A DNA stretch of 64,000 nt. Source: Marinobacter nauticus (lineage in GTDB: Bacteria; Pseudomonadota; Gammaproteobacteria; Enterobacterales; Shewanellaceae). The stretch's first letter is position 1, and each line of letters starts with the position of its first letter. The position numbers and the translations under genes are program-made. A model generated the notes under the pieces. That model ran no database searches, had not been told where the DNA came from, and saw only the letters and a list, made by a program, of their open reading frames with translations. Location: the NCBI RefSeq assembly GCF_019801015.1, contig NZ_JAHVJZ010000006.1, positions 124,001 through 188,000 on the forward strand, read 5' to 3'. Positions 32,996 through 41,507 of the stretch are shown one piece after another.

Positions 32996-34295
32996 ACGCC
33001 ATAAAGTCGAGGGTCGGGGCATCAAACGCCGACAGATTGGGAAACAACTCATAAAGCTCTGAGTTGCCCACGCCCATCCAACGGCACAGCGTTGCAGAAA
33101 CCTGGTCTACCGCGGTAGTGGGGATCACCCGGCCCAGGCTGTAGTGATCGTCGCTGTCCGGAGCCAGAGAAGGCCAGATGCCATATCGGCCCCCTTTGAC
33201 GGCACCACCAAAGACAAACTGATGCCCGCCCCATCCGTGGTCGGTACCGCTGCCATTGCTGGTCAGGCGCCGGCCAAAATCGGACATGGTAAAGGTGGTC
33301 ACCTGATCCGACAGACCCAGTGTCCTCAAACCGTCATGGAACGCCCCGATAGCCTGACTGAACTGGCCCATCAGTCGATCATGGCTGCTCAGCAGATTGG
33401 CATGGGTATCGAAGCCGCCCATCGCCACCAGAAAGACCTGCCGTCCCTGCCCCAGTTCCGCACTGGCCTGGATCAGCGACTCAACGGTCTTGAGCTGCTT
33501 GGCCAGATTATTTCCGCCTGGGTACGCTCCCTGTGCGGGATAGTTCAGCAAGACATCGCTGAGCATCGTGCTGTTGTCCAGTGCCCGTGCCATCACTGAA
33601 CGCAGCTCTCGGGCAAAGGGAGAAGGGTCGTCCTGATTAACCAGATCCCGGTATCCCTGCAACCGCTCATCGGACTGCAGCGCCTCCAGTTGCGGAATGG
33701 AGCCGGCCTCCAACCGATTGCTTCCGAGACTGCTGCGCAGCCACTTCCGGTTACCTGCCGTGGAGTAAAGGGGAGACAACGGCCCCTCCCCGGCCCCCAA
33801 CATCGCCATCATTCGCCCACCCCATCCCGTCTGCTCCCGCGTCAGCGCCGTCCCGGCCTCAACCGCATCCTGCTGACTATTATGAGAAAAAAGATGCTCT
33901 GGCAGGGGCACGGTCCGGCCACTTACCTGTGCCTTGGTGGCCGGCGCCATCAGAGTACCGCTGTTCACCATCACCGCAGCATCGCCACTGGAGAACAGGT
34001 TGGAAATCTCCTGCATCCGAGGATGCAGTCCCAGCGGAGACCCCCACTGGTCGGTCAATCCCGGCGTCAAAAGGGAAGCGCGTTCCAGCGCCATATCGGA
34101 GCGGATTGACTGATACTCACTGAATCCCATGTCCCCCATTGGAATCACCGTGTTAAAGGCGTCATTTCCCCCCAGCAGAAAAACCCCCACCAGCGCCTTG
34201 TAATCCCCACTAACAGGGGCGCTGTAGGACCAACCGGGCATCATCAGGGTGCCGGCCCCCAGTGCCAGCTTCTTCAACAGTTCTCTGCGATCCAT
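32994..34295 (-). CDS. DUF1501 secreted protein, Tat substrate
   Basis: 433 residues. The N-terminus MDRRELLKKLALGAGTLMMPG has the twin arginine and hydrophobic core of a Tat signal. The body is the DUF1501 family (alkaline-phosphatase-like superfamily by general resemblance): LVGVFLLGGNDAFNTVIP, VMVNSGTL, PLPEHLFSHNSQQDA, VFLVAMGGFDTHANLL and DFGRRLTSNGSGTDHGWGGHQFV. The His and Asp residues of these blocks suggest a metal site. Function is unknown. It is always found with DUF1800, as here, three bases after that gene. Confidence 0.92.
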   Translation of the reverse strand: MDRRELLKKLALGAGTLMMPGWSYSAPVSGDYKALVGVFLLGGNDAFNTVIPMGDMGFSEYQSIRSDMALERASLLTPGLTDQWGSPLGLHPRMQEISNLFSSGDAAVMVNSGTLMAPATKAQVSGRTVPLPEHLFSHNSQQDAVEAGTALTREQTGWGGRMMAMLGAGEGPLSPLYSTAGNRKWLRSSLGSNRLEAGSIPQLEALQSDERLQGYRDLVNQDDPSPFARELRSVMARALDNSTMLSDVLLNYPAQGAYPGGNNLAKQLKTVESLIQASAELGQGRQVFLVAMGGFDTHANLLSSHDRLMGQFSQAIGAFHDGLRTLGLSDQVTTFTMSDFGRRLTSNGSGTDHGWGGHQFVFGGAVKGGRYGIWPSLAPDSDDHYSLGRVIPTTAVDQVSATLCRWMGVGNSELYELFPNLSAFDAPTLDFMA

Positions 34296-34298
34296 GGT

Positions 34299-36317
34299 CT
34301 ACTCCTGATACAGAAATTCAGGTGAGGTGACGGCCAGGTAGAGGGGTTCCTCAATACGGCGGCCCAGTTCGGATGCCGGGATGGCAGCCATATGGTCAAG
34401 CAACCGCTGCTTCAGGCTCGAGCTCATGCGGCCTGCCATTAAGTTACGGTCGATCCAGAACAGGTAGTATTCAGGGCGTTTCAGCAGGGACTCCAGGCTC
34501 GCATCGGAGTAATACAGGGTTCCGGCCGGGCCGCTATCCCGGCTCTGAATCACGGCCCAAAGACGGTTATTGAACTGGACAAAGGTGCTCCAGGCGAGGA
34601 TCTCCAGTTCCGGTGATGCCAGGCCCTGAAGCGCGACTTCACCCTGACGATAATCCGGGCGGAAAAAGTTAAAGACCGAAGGCGCTGCCAGAGGCGCCTG
34701 ACCAAAGCTGGAGTAGGACTCAAAGTAATCCACCATGCGCTCATCGCCGCGGAGCTGCAGTGCCCGGGCAAGCGAAGTCATCGCAATCAGTGGCTCGCGG
34801 ATTTTTCGCGGCTCCGGGGAACGTTTCGGCTGGTTTTCCGGATCCATCAGGATCGCACTGACCACCGCAAACAGATCGCCACGAACCCCGTCGCCATTGT
34901 CCCGGAACGCATCCGCCACCCGACGGACATAAGCCGGGCTCGGGTTTGAGTGGGTCAGTCGTTGAATCAACTGATGGCTGATAAACGCTGGTGTGTTGGG
35001 GTGTTCAAACAGCATATCCATGGCCTGAGCCATATCCGCTTCAATCCCCTGCCCGGCCGGGAAATATTCGCCCAGAATCCACTTTTCATTGTTGTCGTGG
35101 AGGGTCTCATCCGCCTGCATGGAACCAAACCAGCTTGGAAAGTCATCACACTTACTGCACCAGTATTCAGCCACTGACCATCCGGTAAACACCCGCGCCA
35201 GCGCTTCAATGTCCGCCTGGGTATAGGTCGGGATGGTGTTGCCATTGGCGTCGCGCTTAACGGTGCCATCCGGGTTCAGCTGCTCCAATCCGATACTGAA
35301 CAGCTGCATTACCTCTCTGGCGTAGTTTTCATCCGGAAAACGATTGTTGCTCAGATTGGCCTGCTTATTGCCCATCATAGAGAGATAGCTCCCCATGGCA
35401 GGGCTTAATGTGACCAATTCCAGCAGGTTGCGATAGTTCCCCAAGGCGTGTTCTGAAAGCAGATCGTAGTAGTTTGCCAATACCTTAGCGGACATGTTCA
35501 ACTTGCCGTGAACCCGAGACACCACCAATATCTGACTTAACGCAAAAGCCATCCGCTGACGCAACTGGTCTTCCCCATTCAGCGCATGGTGCCACCACAC
35601 ATCCGCCCGATCCTGCTGACGCTGGTCAGTCGAACTCCGATACCACTCATTCAGCAACGGCAAATGCTCACTTCGAGGCAGATCCCGCTGCCACTCAAGC
35701 CAGCCCTCGATGCCCAACTCCTGAAACCGCTCGATATCGCCGGGACGAATCCCAAAGCTGGCCTGCTGAAGAAAGCGCGCGACGCTGGCATCAGAGAGCG
35801 GATCCGGCATCGGCACGTAGGGGATCTCGCCAATATCCACAATGGGCCCAATCACTGGGGTAATCGAATCAGCCGGGGGGTCAATCGGAGGGTCAATCGG
35901 CTCACCTGGAGATGCGACCGGAGGCTCTGGTTCAGCAATGTCAGGAGGGCCCGGATCAGGTTGAGGCGCTATCAAGGTTGTGCTTTTGGCCACAAACACA
36001 GGGCCGCTTGTTTCATTCCACTCCCGGGCATCACGCACCAGTTCCAGCAAGGCATTGGCCGGAGGAGCAATGGCCTGATAGGAGGGGCTGCGACCGCTGT
36101 ATCGCACCGGGCGATTCAGACTGTGGTCGTCAGAAAGTCGCGGTTGGTAGAGAAAGTTTGTCCAGCTAAAGCGCCAGTTACCTGACAGTTCATCACTTTG
36201 TGCATGAGGAAAGAGGAAAAAGGGTGTGTCGGTCCGATTCTGGCCGGTTTGCGCCGAAACGCCCCCCGCCAGGCAGAATGCCAGAGTCAGCCCCAGAACC
36301 CAGGGTTTTACCGCCAT
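34299..36317 (-). CDS. DUF1800 secreted protein
   Basis: 672 residues from ATG 36317, preceded by AAGGAG nine bases upstream (a GTG at 36326 abuts that site and is excluded). Signal peptide about 1-22 (VLGLTLAFCLAGGVSAQ). A Pro/Asp-rich segment (about 120-165) has repeated PPIDPP-like units. The DUF1800 domain follows, from SDASVARFLQQASFGIRPGDI on, including WWHHALNGEDQLRQRMAFALSQILVVS and NRFPDENYAREVMQLFSIGLEQLNPDG. It contains a CSKC pair. Function unknown. The DUF1800-DUF1501 pair is widespread in marine bacteria and planctomycetes. Confidence 0.93.
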   Translation of the reverse strand: MAVKPWVLGLTLAFCLAGGVSAQTGQNRTDTPFFLFPHAQSDELSGNWRFSWTNFLYQPRLSDDHSLNRPVRYSGRSPSYQAIAPPANALLELVRDAREWNETSGPVFVAKSTTLIAPQPDPGPPDIAEPEPPVASPGEPIDPPIDPPADSITPVIGPIVDIGEIPYVPMPDPLSDASVARFLQQASFGIRPGDIERFQELGIEGWLEWQRDLPRSEHLPLLNEWYRSSTDQRQQDRADVWWHHALNGEDQLRQRMAFALSQILVVSRVHGKLNMSAKVLANYYDLLSEHALGNYRNLLELVTLSPAMGSYLSMMGNKQANLSNNRFPDENYAREVMQLFSIGLEQLNPDGTVKRDANGNTIPTYTQADIEALARVFTGWSVAEYWCSKCDDFPSWFGSMQADETLHDNNEKWILGEYFPAGQGIEADMAQAMDMLFEHPNTPAFISHQLIQRLTHSNPSPAYVRRVADAFRDNGDGVRGDLFAVVSAILMDPENQPKRSPEPRKIREPLIAMTSLARALQLRGDERMVDYFESYSSFGQAPLAAPSVFNFFRPDYRQGEVALQGLASPELEILAWSTFVQFNNRLWAVIQSRDSGPAGTLYYSDASLESLLKRPEYYLFWIDRNLMAGRMSSSLKQRLLDHMAAIPASELGRRIEEPLYLAVTSPEFLYQE

Positions 36318-36589
36318 TGCTCTCACTCCTTACAACGAGAAAAAACCACATGGCGATGACGAGAAGTCCTGACCGGAGGCAAACAGCCGGGCAGGCACCA
36401 ACAAATCGGGGAATCAGTTAGATAGGACTATGCATAGCCGAATGCCCGCGACCCGCTCATCGTCATCAAACGACGTCTGTTGGCACCCCGCCCCTGCACA
36501 TCTTCCTTGGAGACTTGGATCCGAAGTGTAGACAACAAATCTGCCGGACGTAAAAAACCGGTGGCATATTTCATTGCAAATTGGGGTCG

Positions 36590-36754
36590 ATGAATGGGTC
36601 ACAAATCCGTCACTTGAGGGACGTTCGCAGCACAATCGACCATATGGAGCGACATTGGCAGGAAGGCACACATTATGGACAGGTGGTAATCGAGGCCACC
36701 GTTTGCATTTCGCAAATCATTCGGAGGCTCAGGCAGAAGCCTGGAACGCATTAA
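36590..36754 (+). CDS. Candidate 54-residue protein, unrecognised
   Basis: Reading frame from ATG 36590 with GGGG six bases upstream to TAA 36752-36754. The stop merges with the A-run of the terminator that follows. The product (starts MNGSQIRHLRDVRSTIDHM, ends QIIRRLRQKPGTH) is helical and basic with one Cys. It has a regular hydrophobic pattern and looks like protein. Codon third positions are less GC-rich than those of neighbours, as in a recently acquired gene. A longer overlapping frame on the same strand reads through the terminator and is less likely. The 270 bases between it and the DUF1800 gene show no other gene. Confidence 0.45.
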   Translation: MNGSQIRHLRDVRSTIDHMERHWQEGTHYGQVVIEATVCISQIIRRLRQKPGTH

Positions 36755-36780
36755 AAAGGCCGCATCCGCGGCCTTTTTTT
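36753..36780. terminator. Bidirectional terminator, copy 2 of the repeated 28-mer
   Basis: Identical base for base to 32968-32995. Stop codons of the small gene to the left and of the lipoprotein gene to the right both fall in its flanking A/T runs. Confidence 0.93.
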
Positions 36781-37318
36781 AATCCCGGTAACGTTCCGGT
36801 TCAAAGGTGGCTTCATCCAGCAGGGTGAAAAACCCCTCCCGCTCCGACAGCTTCACCTCTACCGTCACCAGCACCGTCTTATCAAAATTGTCGTCCAGAT
36901 CGAGGCGCACATTGAGGCTGGCAGAGGCCACCTCCTCCTCCCTCAGTACCCGCTGAAAATCCCGGATGGCTGCCTCGCCCGCCTCGTCCAACGCCAGCAG
37001 GTATTGATAGCGCGGCTGCGGCTCACGGCTGAACCAGCTCCCCTCAATCTGATACTCGCGATAATCCTCCTGCTGCACCGATCCGGCAAACAGTTGCTGC
37101 TGGCCACTGTCCAGCTCTGCCCCCAGTTCCAGACGGGTCGCGGCCAATTGCACCGGCACATCCTGATCCAGGGTCAACTTTAACCGCAGTGCCTGCGGCT
37201 CCAGGGCGAGAAAGTCGTCGCGATCAAACCCCGCCATCCTGACCATGGTCGATATCGGCACCGACATGCACCCAGTCAGCACCAACAGACACAGTCCTAC
37301 CATTCCTTTGTGCATCAT
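36779..37318 (-). CDS. Lipoprotein of unknown function
   Basis: 179 residues from ATG 37318 (GAGGG six bases upstream; one earlier ATG has no room for a ribosome site). Lipoprotein signal ends LVLTGC. The rest alternates beta-type segments, including LKLTLDQDVPVQLAATRLELGAEL, RYQYLLALDEAGEAAIRDFQRVL and LNVRLDLDDNFDKTVLVTVEVKLS. No recognised family. Probably in the outer or inner membrane facing the periplasm. The start region overlaps the upstream DNA of a divergent glutaredoxin gene. Confidence 0.8.
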   Translation of the reverse strand: MMHKGMVGLCLLVLTGCMSVPISTMVRMAGFDRDDFLALEPQALRLKLTLDQDVPVQLAATRLELGAELDSGQQQLFAGSVQQEDYREYQIEGSWFSREPQPRYQYLLALDEAGEAAIRDFQRVLREEEVASASLNVRLDLDDNFDKTVLVTVEVKLSEREGFFTLLDEATFEPERYRD

Positions 37319-37465
37319 TCCCATCCCTCTGCTCGCGACCGCCCGGTTAGCTTAATCCGGCCTAAACGGCAGCACGATTGCTGCGCGTTTGCTCTGGCTA
37401 TGGTAGCGGGCCTGCGGCACAAGTGTTACCCTGCGCCCAATTCTGATCAGATTGAGAGCCTCGTC

Positions 37466-37840
37466 ATGTTTGTTGTTCGCTGGATTTTGGGCCGCATCGT
37501 ACTTTTGCTGAATGCACTGACCGCTCCCAAACGCGCCCAGCGTCCTGCGGAGGTTCAGCTGAAACTGGATCAGTCCATGGCCCGTTACAGCCTCTATCAG
37601 TACGACGCCTGCCCGTTCTGCGTCAAAGTCCGCCGGGCGTTGCGCCGCAACAACTTCAACATTGAGCTGCGGGACGCCAAACAGGAGCCGCACCGCTCTG
37701 AGTTGCAGTCTGGAGGGGGTCGTCTGATGGTGCCCTGCCTGCGGATTGAGGAGAACGGAGAGGTGCGCTGGATGTATGAATCGGGCGACATCATCGCCTA
37801 CCTGGAAGACCAGTACGGCGACCAGCCCAAAGCCGCATGA
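37466..37840 (+). CDS. Glutaredoxin-like membrane-associated protein
   Basis: 124 residues from ATG 37466; the open frame reaches further up but that part is Arg/His-rich and unlike protein. An N-terminal hydrophobic helix (VVRWILGRIVLLLNAL) is followed by a glutaredoxin/GST-N domain: YSLYQYDACPFCVKVRRALRRNN (CPFC), the cis-Pro loop RLMVPCLRI and the ESGDIIAYLE end that binds glutathione. It likely acts in thiol redox chemistry at the inner membrane. Transcribed alone. Confidence 0.88.
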   Translation: MFVVRWILGRIVLLLNALTAPKRAQRPAEVQLKLDQSMARYSLYQYDACPFCVKVRRALRRNNFNIELRDAKQEPHRSELQSGGGRLMVPCLRIEENGEVRWMYESGDIIAYLEDQYGDQPKAA

Positions 37841-37891
37841 TTTTCTGGACTGGGGCCCGACTCCTCCGGGCTCCGGTCCACCTATTGCGGT

Positions 37892-38500
37892 CTAGAGATT
37901 GCGATCTTCCCCCTCAACCACTTTGGCGTTATCAGCACGCTGCTGCGCCCTGACCGCATCCATTCGGTCCCTGGCGGCACTGACCATCCCCGCCGTACTG
38001 ATCATCATCAGCCCCATCATGATCAGCTTTATCCCCACCAGAACACCAATGACATAGCGCCCTGACGCCGGCCACTGCCAGAGGATCACGGCCGCCAGCG
38101 CCAGCGTGACCGCGCCATTGGCAAACATCAGTATCCAGTTTCGCTGAGCCCGGTACTGGAAGCTCGCCAGTAACGTAGCCAAACCATCCACCAGGAAATA
38201 GACGCCAAGAATCAGGGTGATGGCCACCACGCCAGCCGTGGGGTTCAGCAACAGGTACAGACCCGCAAACGTGGTGATCAGGCCGAACACCAGACGCAGT
38301 GGAAAGCCGGACAGGTTCCGGGTCCGGAACGCAAAGAACAGTTGCGCACCACCGGCACAAAGCAGCAGAACGCCCAGCAACAGCTCCAGGGCCATCCCGG
38401 TAACCCACGGCATCGCCACCGACAGTACCCCGAGAATCAACAGAACAATTCCGCTTCGACGGCCCAGCGCCAGCGCGGCATCCAATGTGGTCTTAATCAT
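37892..38500 (-). CDS. HdeD-family (DUF308) membrane protein
   Basis: 202 residues with six hydrophobic segments. RRSGIVLLILGVLSVAMPW and GVYFLVDGLATLLASFQYR are typical of the HdeD/DUF308 family. In E. coli HdeD contributes to acid resistance at high cell density. Function here is unproven. It lies 11 bases after a lipoprotein gene and probably shares its transcript. Confidence 0.88.
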   Translation of the reverse strand: MIKTTLDAALALGRRSGIVLLILGVLSVAMPWVTGMALELLLGVLLLCAGGAQLFFAFRTRNLSGFPLRLVFGLITTFAGLYLLLNPTAGVVAITLILGVYFLVDGLATLLASFQYRAQRNWILMFANGAVTLALAAVILWQWPASGRYVIGVLVGIKLIMMGLMMISTAGMVSAARDRMDAVRAQQRADNAKVVEGEDRNL

Positions 38501-38511
38501 GGCAATCTCCC

Positions 38512-39066
38512 TCAGGGTGATTCTGTAACACTAGGTGATTTCGACGCGTCTTCCTGTGCCGGTATCGAATCCACCATATCGTCGGTGAGTATCGACACGA
38601 TCTGGGTCCACTGCTGTACGATCTGCAGCCGGGCCTGAGGCGGCGAATCCAGCGTGTCTGCAACAAATGGGGAAGGTGAAACGGGGATCTGCAGCGTCTC
38701 AATGGGGGCTTGAGCCAGGGTTTCGCCGTTCAGCCGATACAGCGCCACCATTTCGTCCAGCAACCCGGTAACCGCGTAAAAATTCAGTTGCCGGGCCCGT
38801 TGCGGATCCGGCTCCTGGCTCACCTGTTGGTGCATCTGATGCCGGGATTGCCAGCCACCACGCTGGTAGACCCCCTCCAGTGCGGAAAAGAAGCCAGCCC
38901 GATCCAGCTGATGACGATGGCGCAGATAGTCATCCAGCATTTCACCGAGCCGGGCGTCGGGCTGCTTGCAGCTCAGATCGCAAACCGGTGCCCTGACCTC
39001 CGTCGACGTGGAAGCGCAGGCAACGAGCAGCAAACTGCTCATCAATATCAGAAGGTTGCGTAACAT
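38512..39066 (-). CDS. Lipoprotein of unknown function
   Basis: 184 residues from ATG 39066; an upstream TTG is less likely. Signal MLRNLLILMSSLLLVAC with the lipobox Cys17, then a second conserved-looking pair (CDLSC). The remainder is mainly helical (GEMLDDYLRHRHQLDRAGFFSALEGVYQR, LNFYAVTGLLDEMVALYRL) and ends Ser/Asp/Glu-rich. No family recognised. Confidence 0.75.
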   Translation of the reverse strand: MLRNLLILMSSLLLVACASTSTEVRAPVCDLSCKQPDARLGEMLDDYLRHRHQLDRAGFFSALEGVYQRGGWQSRHQMHQQVSQEPDPQRARQLNFYAVTGLLDEMVALYRLNGETLAQAPIETLQIPVSPSPFVADTLDSPPQARLQIVQQWTQIVSILTDDMVDSIPAQEDASKSPSVTESP

Positions 39067-39125
39067 AGGCGTGCTCAAAGCGGTTTTTCACCAGAGTGCC
39101 CACACGCCTGAGCTTGTGCAACCCT

Positions 39126-39524
39126 CTATCGGCGTAAGCGCGCGTTGCTGCGTACCATCGCCATCTGTGCCACCGGCAGAACCGTCGCGGTCAGGCGGTC
39201 ATAGCAGTTCTGATAACAGGCGGTGCCGGTCAGAGCGGAGCGCCGCTGTGGATCCCGGCGATCAAAGCCCAGCTCAATGCCAAACTCCGCCAGCAACTCG
39301 CGTTCCAGCGGCAGTTGCTGCTCCTCCACCACGTCCGCGAAGGCGAGCGCCATGGCGTTAAAGTCCCGAATCGCAGCACCGGCCGCTTCGTCCAACTCAA
39401 CCGCGCGAACCATCCGGCCATAGTACTGAATGAACAGCGGCACAAACTCCCGATACAGTCCGGGTTGAGTGCAATTGTGCTCCACCAGAGCCGGTTCCAG
39501 TCCAAGAGGATCAATCATCGTCAT
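39126..39524 (-). CDS. Hypothetical cytosolic protein
   Basis: 132 residues from ATG 39524, preceded by AGGAGT seven bases upstream; the longer frame has an implausible Arg-rich start. All-helical composition (REFVPLFIQYYGRMVRAVELDEAAGAAIRDFNAMALAFADVV), with three Cys/Tyr-containing turns near the end. No family recognised. The phrase AGAAIRDF resembles EAAIRDFQ of the lipoprotein at 36779-37318, hinting at distant kinship. Confidence 0.65.
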   Translation of the reverse strand: MTMIDPLGLEPALVEHNCTQPGLYREFVPLFIQYYGRMVRAVELDEAAGAAIRDFNAMALAFADVVEEQQLPLERELLAEFGIELGFDRRDPQRRSALTGTACYQNCYDRLTATVLPVAQMAMVRSNARLRR

Positions 39525-39609
39525 GCGCGTACTCCTTAGATGAGACTGACGCCCATGATGAAGCAGACTCAGCCCTGCACCGCTGATCCAGATCAAGAAG
39601 TGAGGCGGA

Positions 39610-39777
39610 TCACGCTTTTTGCGCGTTCGCCCGGCTTCGCTTCCGGGGCTTACGCTTGCGGGCGTGATTTGGAATCGGCGTAACCTCTTGATGCTTACGC
39701 TTTTTTGGCACAAGGAGAAACGCTACAGCCACAACGGCCAGCAGCAATAACAGTACGATAGTCACCAGTTGCATCAT
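39610..39777 (-). CDS. Small single-span membrane protein
   Basis: 55 residues from ATG 39777 (or the adjacent ATG 39774, four bases after GAGGGA). One transmembrane helix (LVTIVLLLLLAVVAVAFLLV), then a strongly basic cytoplasmic tail (PKKRKHQEV... RKRKPRKRSR). Shape fits the many short membrane proteins of unknown role. Modest certainty because it is short. Confidence 0.5.
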   Translation of the reverse strand: MMQLVTIVLLLLLAVVAVAFLLVPKKRKHQEVTPIPNHARKRKPRKRSRANAQKA

Positions 39778-39950
39778 TCCCTCAGCGTCCCGGATATCAC
39801 CTAACCAGCTTAGCAGGCAGGTTTTTACCACAACCGGATCCGGATCAAATCACGGTCAGAACACCGGACGCCTTTGACCCACGCAGTGAGTTAAGGTAAG
39901 AATGCGGGCCTTCCGGACAGGTGACTGTCCCCGAACCAGACGAGAGCACC

Positions 39951-40196
39951 ATGGCACTGAAACTTCAGTACACCTACAAAGGGCACACCAAGGTGGTGGG
40001 CTACGCCAACGATAAGCACCACAGCATGTTTGAAGCCGCGGCCGCGGCAGAAGGGCTGGACCTGGCCCGCTACCAGATGCTGGAGCAACAGGTACAGATG
40101 AGCACCCGGGACAAAAAAGCCCACCGGGACTTTCGTGATAACTACTTCCGCGAGCTGGGTTTCAGCAACATCCAGGTGATCCGGGACGAAGCCTGA
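39951..40196 (+). CDS. DUF2960-family protein
   Basis: 81 residues from ATG 39951 (GAGAG upstream). LQYTYKGHTKVVGYANDKHHSMFEAAAAAEGLDL and the end NYFRELGFSNIQVIRDE match the DUF2960 family of Shewanella/Vibrio as I remember it. Function unknown. Convergent with the next gene, three bases between stops. Confidence 0.82.
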   Translation: MALKLQYTYKGHTKVVGYANDKHHSMFEAAAAAEGLDLARYQMLEQQVQMSTRDKKAHRDFRDNYFRELGFSNIQVIRDEA

Positions 40197-40199
40197 CCC

Positions 40200-40484
40200 T
40201 CAGAGGTCGCGCATCAGCGCTTCCATCTCCTCCCGGGCCTGTTCAATCAGACACTGCACTGAGCGGGCATCCCGGGACTTCAGCTTCAGCTGCCAGTCCT
40301 GGCCGCATCGAAGCAGCCAGTCTCCGGTCGGCTCGGGCTGAAACTCCAGCTCGCCAAAGCGGCCATGCAGGCGGCAATGGCGTCCGGCCAGCTCAACATC
40401 AAGCTCACCCAGCGGGTTGATATAGAAGTGACTTTGGGTCGCCTGGGGCATGGCCAGGCGGCAGGCATGAACATGGACGTACAT
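40200..40484 (-). CDS. Hypothetical protein
   Basis: 94 residues from ATG 40484, which has GGAGAG five bases upstream. A beta-rich first part (SHFYINPLGELDVELAGRHCRLHGRFGELEFQPEP) and a helical, acidic end (CLIEQAREEMEALM). Not recognised. Probably a small cytosolic protein. Confidence 0.6.
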   Translation of the reverse strand: MYVHVHACRLAMPQATQSHFYINPLGELDVELAGRHCRLHGRFGELEFQPEPTGDWLLRCGQDWQLKLKSRDARSVQCLIEQAREEMEALMRDL

Positions 40485-40578
40485 GGCACTCTCCGACTCG
40501 GCTCCCTGATGCCTTTAAGTATGGCACCGGACCCCCATCGCCATGGCGCTTGTCATCAAAGATCCCGGTTCTAGTGAC

Positions 40579-40812
40579 TCAGGATTCCTTCACCGCCAGA
40601 ACCGCTTTGCGGGTGATGGGGTAAGTGGGGGCCTCTTCAGAGGCCACGCTCGCGGCTTTACGGCCCGGTAGCCGGGCCAGAATCTCCGCCTTCTCAGCGT
40701 CCGTTCGCCGATTCCAGTTGGCGATTTCAGACAGTGTCCGGTAGCAGCCCAGGCACACATCCTGCTCATCCAGTTTGCAGCACGCCACACAGGGCGAATC
40801 GATTCCACTCAT
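40579..40812 (-). CDS. DUF1289-family protein
   Basis: 77 residues from ATG 40812. The four-cysteine cluster CVACCKLDEQDVCLGCYRTLSEIANW is the defining DUF1289 motif, likely a metal site. Many members occur in Proteobacteria next to unrelated genes; function unknown. A C-terminal extension of about 25 residues is not conserved. Confidence 0.85.
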   Translation of the reverse strand: MSGIDSPCVACCKLDEQDVCLGCYRTLSEIANWNRRTDAEKAEILARLPGRKAASVASEEAPTYPITRKAVLAVKES

Positions 40813-40949
40813 CTTGGTCTCAGCGCTCAATCAGGCCAGCCCCGGCTCGGGCAGGGGTCGAAATAGGGACTGAAAGGCTAACATCATCATAGTAGGATGG
40901 AAAAACCTAACCCCGGGTTGCCCTTCCCGGCCCTGACAAGGAGTGCGTT

Positions 40950-41507
40950 TTGCCGATGACACTGTCCCGCTTTCTGATTGCTCCACTGCTGATGCTGCTG
41001 GCCCTGGTGGGCTGTACCAGCTCCTCTGGCAGCATCGATTACAACAGCAGCACCGACTTCAACGCGATCAACCGTTACGGCTTCCTTCCGGTCGACGACA
41101 AAACCGACCCGTTGGTGGCCGAAAGACTGCAGAGTGCCCTGACCCAGCAATTGAACGCCCGCGGCTGGCAGGTGGTGGAAGCGGTCGACGCTCAGACCTC
41201 CGGGGCAACCGTGGCGATTCGTTACCAGAGCTGGCCAGAAAGCCAGACCCGGGACAGCGGGCTGACCATCGGCGTCGGCGGCGGCCGCAGCAGCGGTAAC
41301 ACCAGCATCGGCGGCAGCGTGGCCATTCCGGTGGGTGACAGCACCCGACTGGTACAGGTGGTGCGCATTGATATGGTGCAGGAGGGAAAAGTGATTTGGC
41401 GTGGCCGGGACGATTACCCCATCAGCGATCGGGACAGCCCGGAGAAGCGCACAGAGCGCACCCAGCAACTGGTGGCAGAGTTATTGGCCCAGTTCCCGCC
41501 TCAGTGA
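40950..41507 (+). CDS. DUF4136-family lipoprotein
   Basis: 185 residues if started at TTG 40950, which has AAGGAG at ideal distance; ATG 40956 would shorten it by two residues. Lipobox LALVGC. The domain runs from DFNAINRYGFLP with a conserved VAERLQSALTQQLNARGWQVV and an IxVGGGR glycine loop, then VQEGKVIWRGRDDY, typical of DUF4136. Presumed outer-membrane lipoprotein; role unknown. Confidence 0.85.
   Translation: MPMTLSRFLIAPLLMLLALVGCTSSSGSIDYNSSTDFNAINRYGFLPVDDKTDPLVAERLQSALTQQLNARGWQVVEAVDAQTSGATVAIRYQSWPESQTRDSGLTIGVGGGRSSGNTSIGGSVAIPVGDSTRLVQVVRIDMVQEGKVIWRGRDDYPISDRDSPEKRTERTQQLVAELLAQFPPQ

Noticed and set aside
36414-36671. Minus-strand 85-codon frame upstream of the DUF1800 gene
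   Set aside because: Cys/Ser/Arg-rich product without pattern; overlaps the better-supported small plus-strand gene.
32968-36780. Insertion-sequence or integron boundaries at the two identical 28-mers
   Set aside because: The repeats are ordinary hairpin terminators; no transposase, target duplication or att-like sequence is visible.
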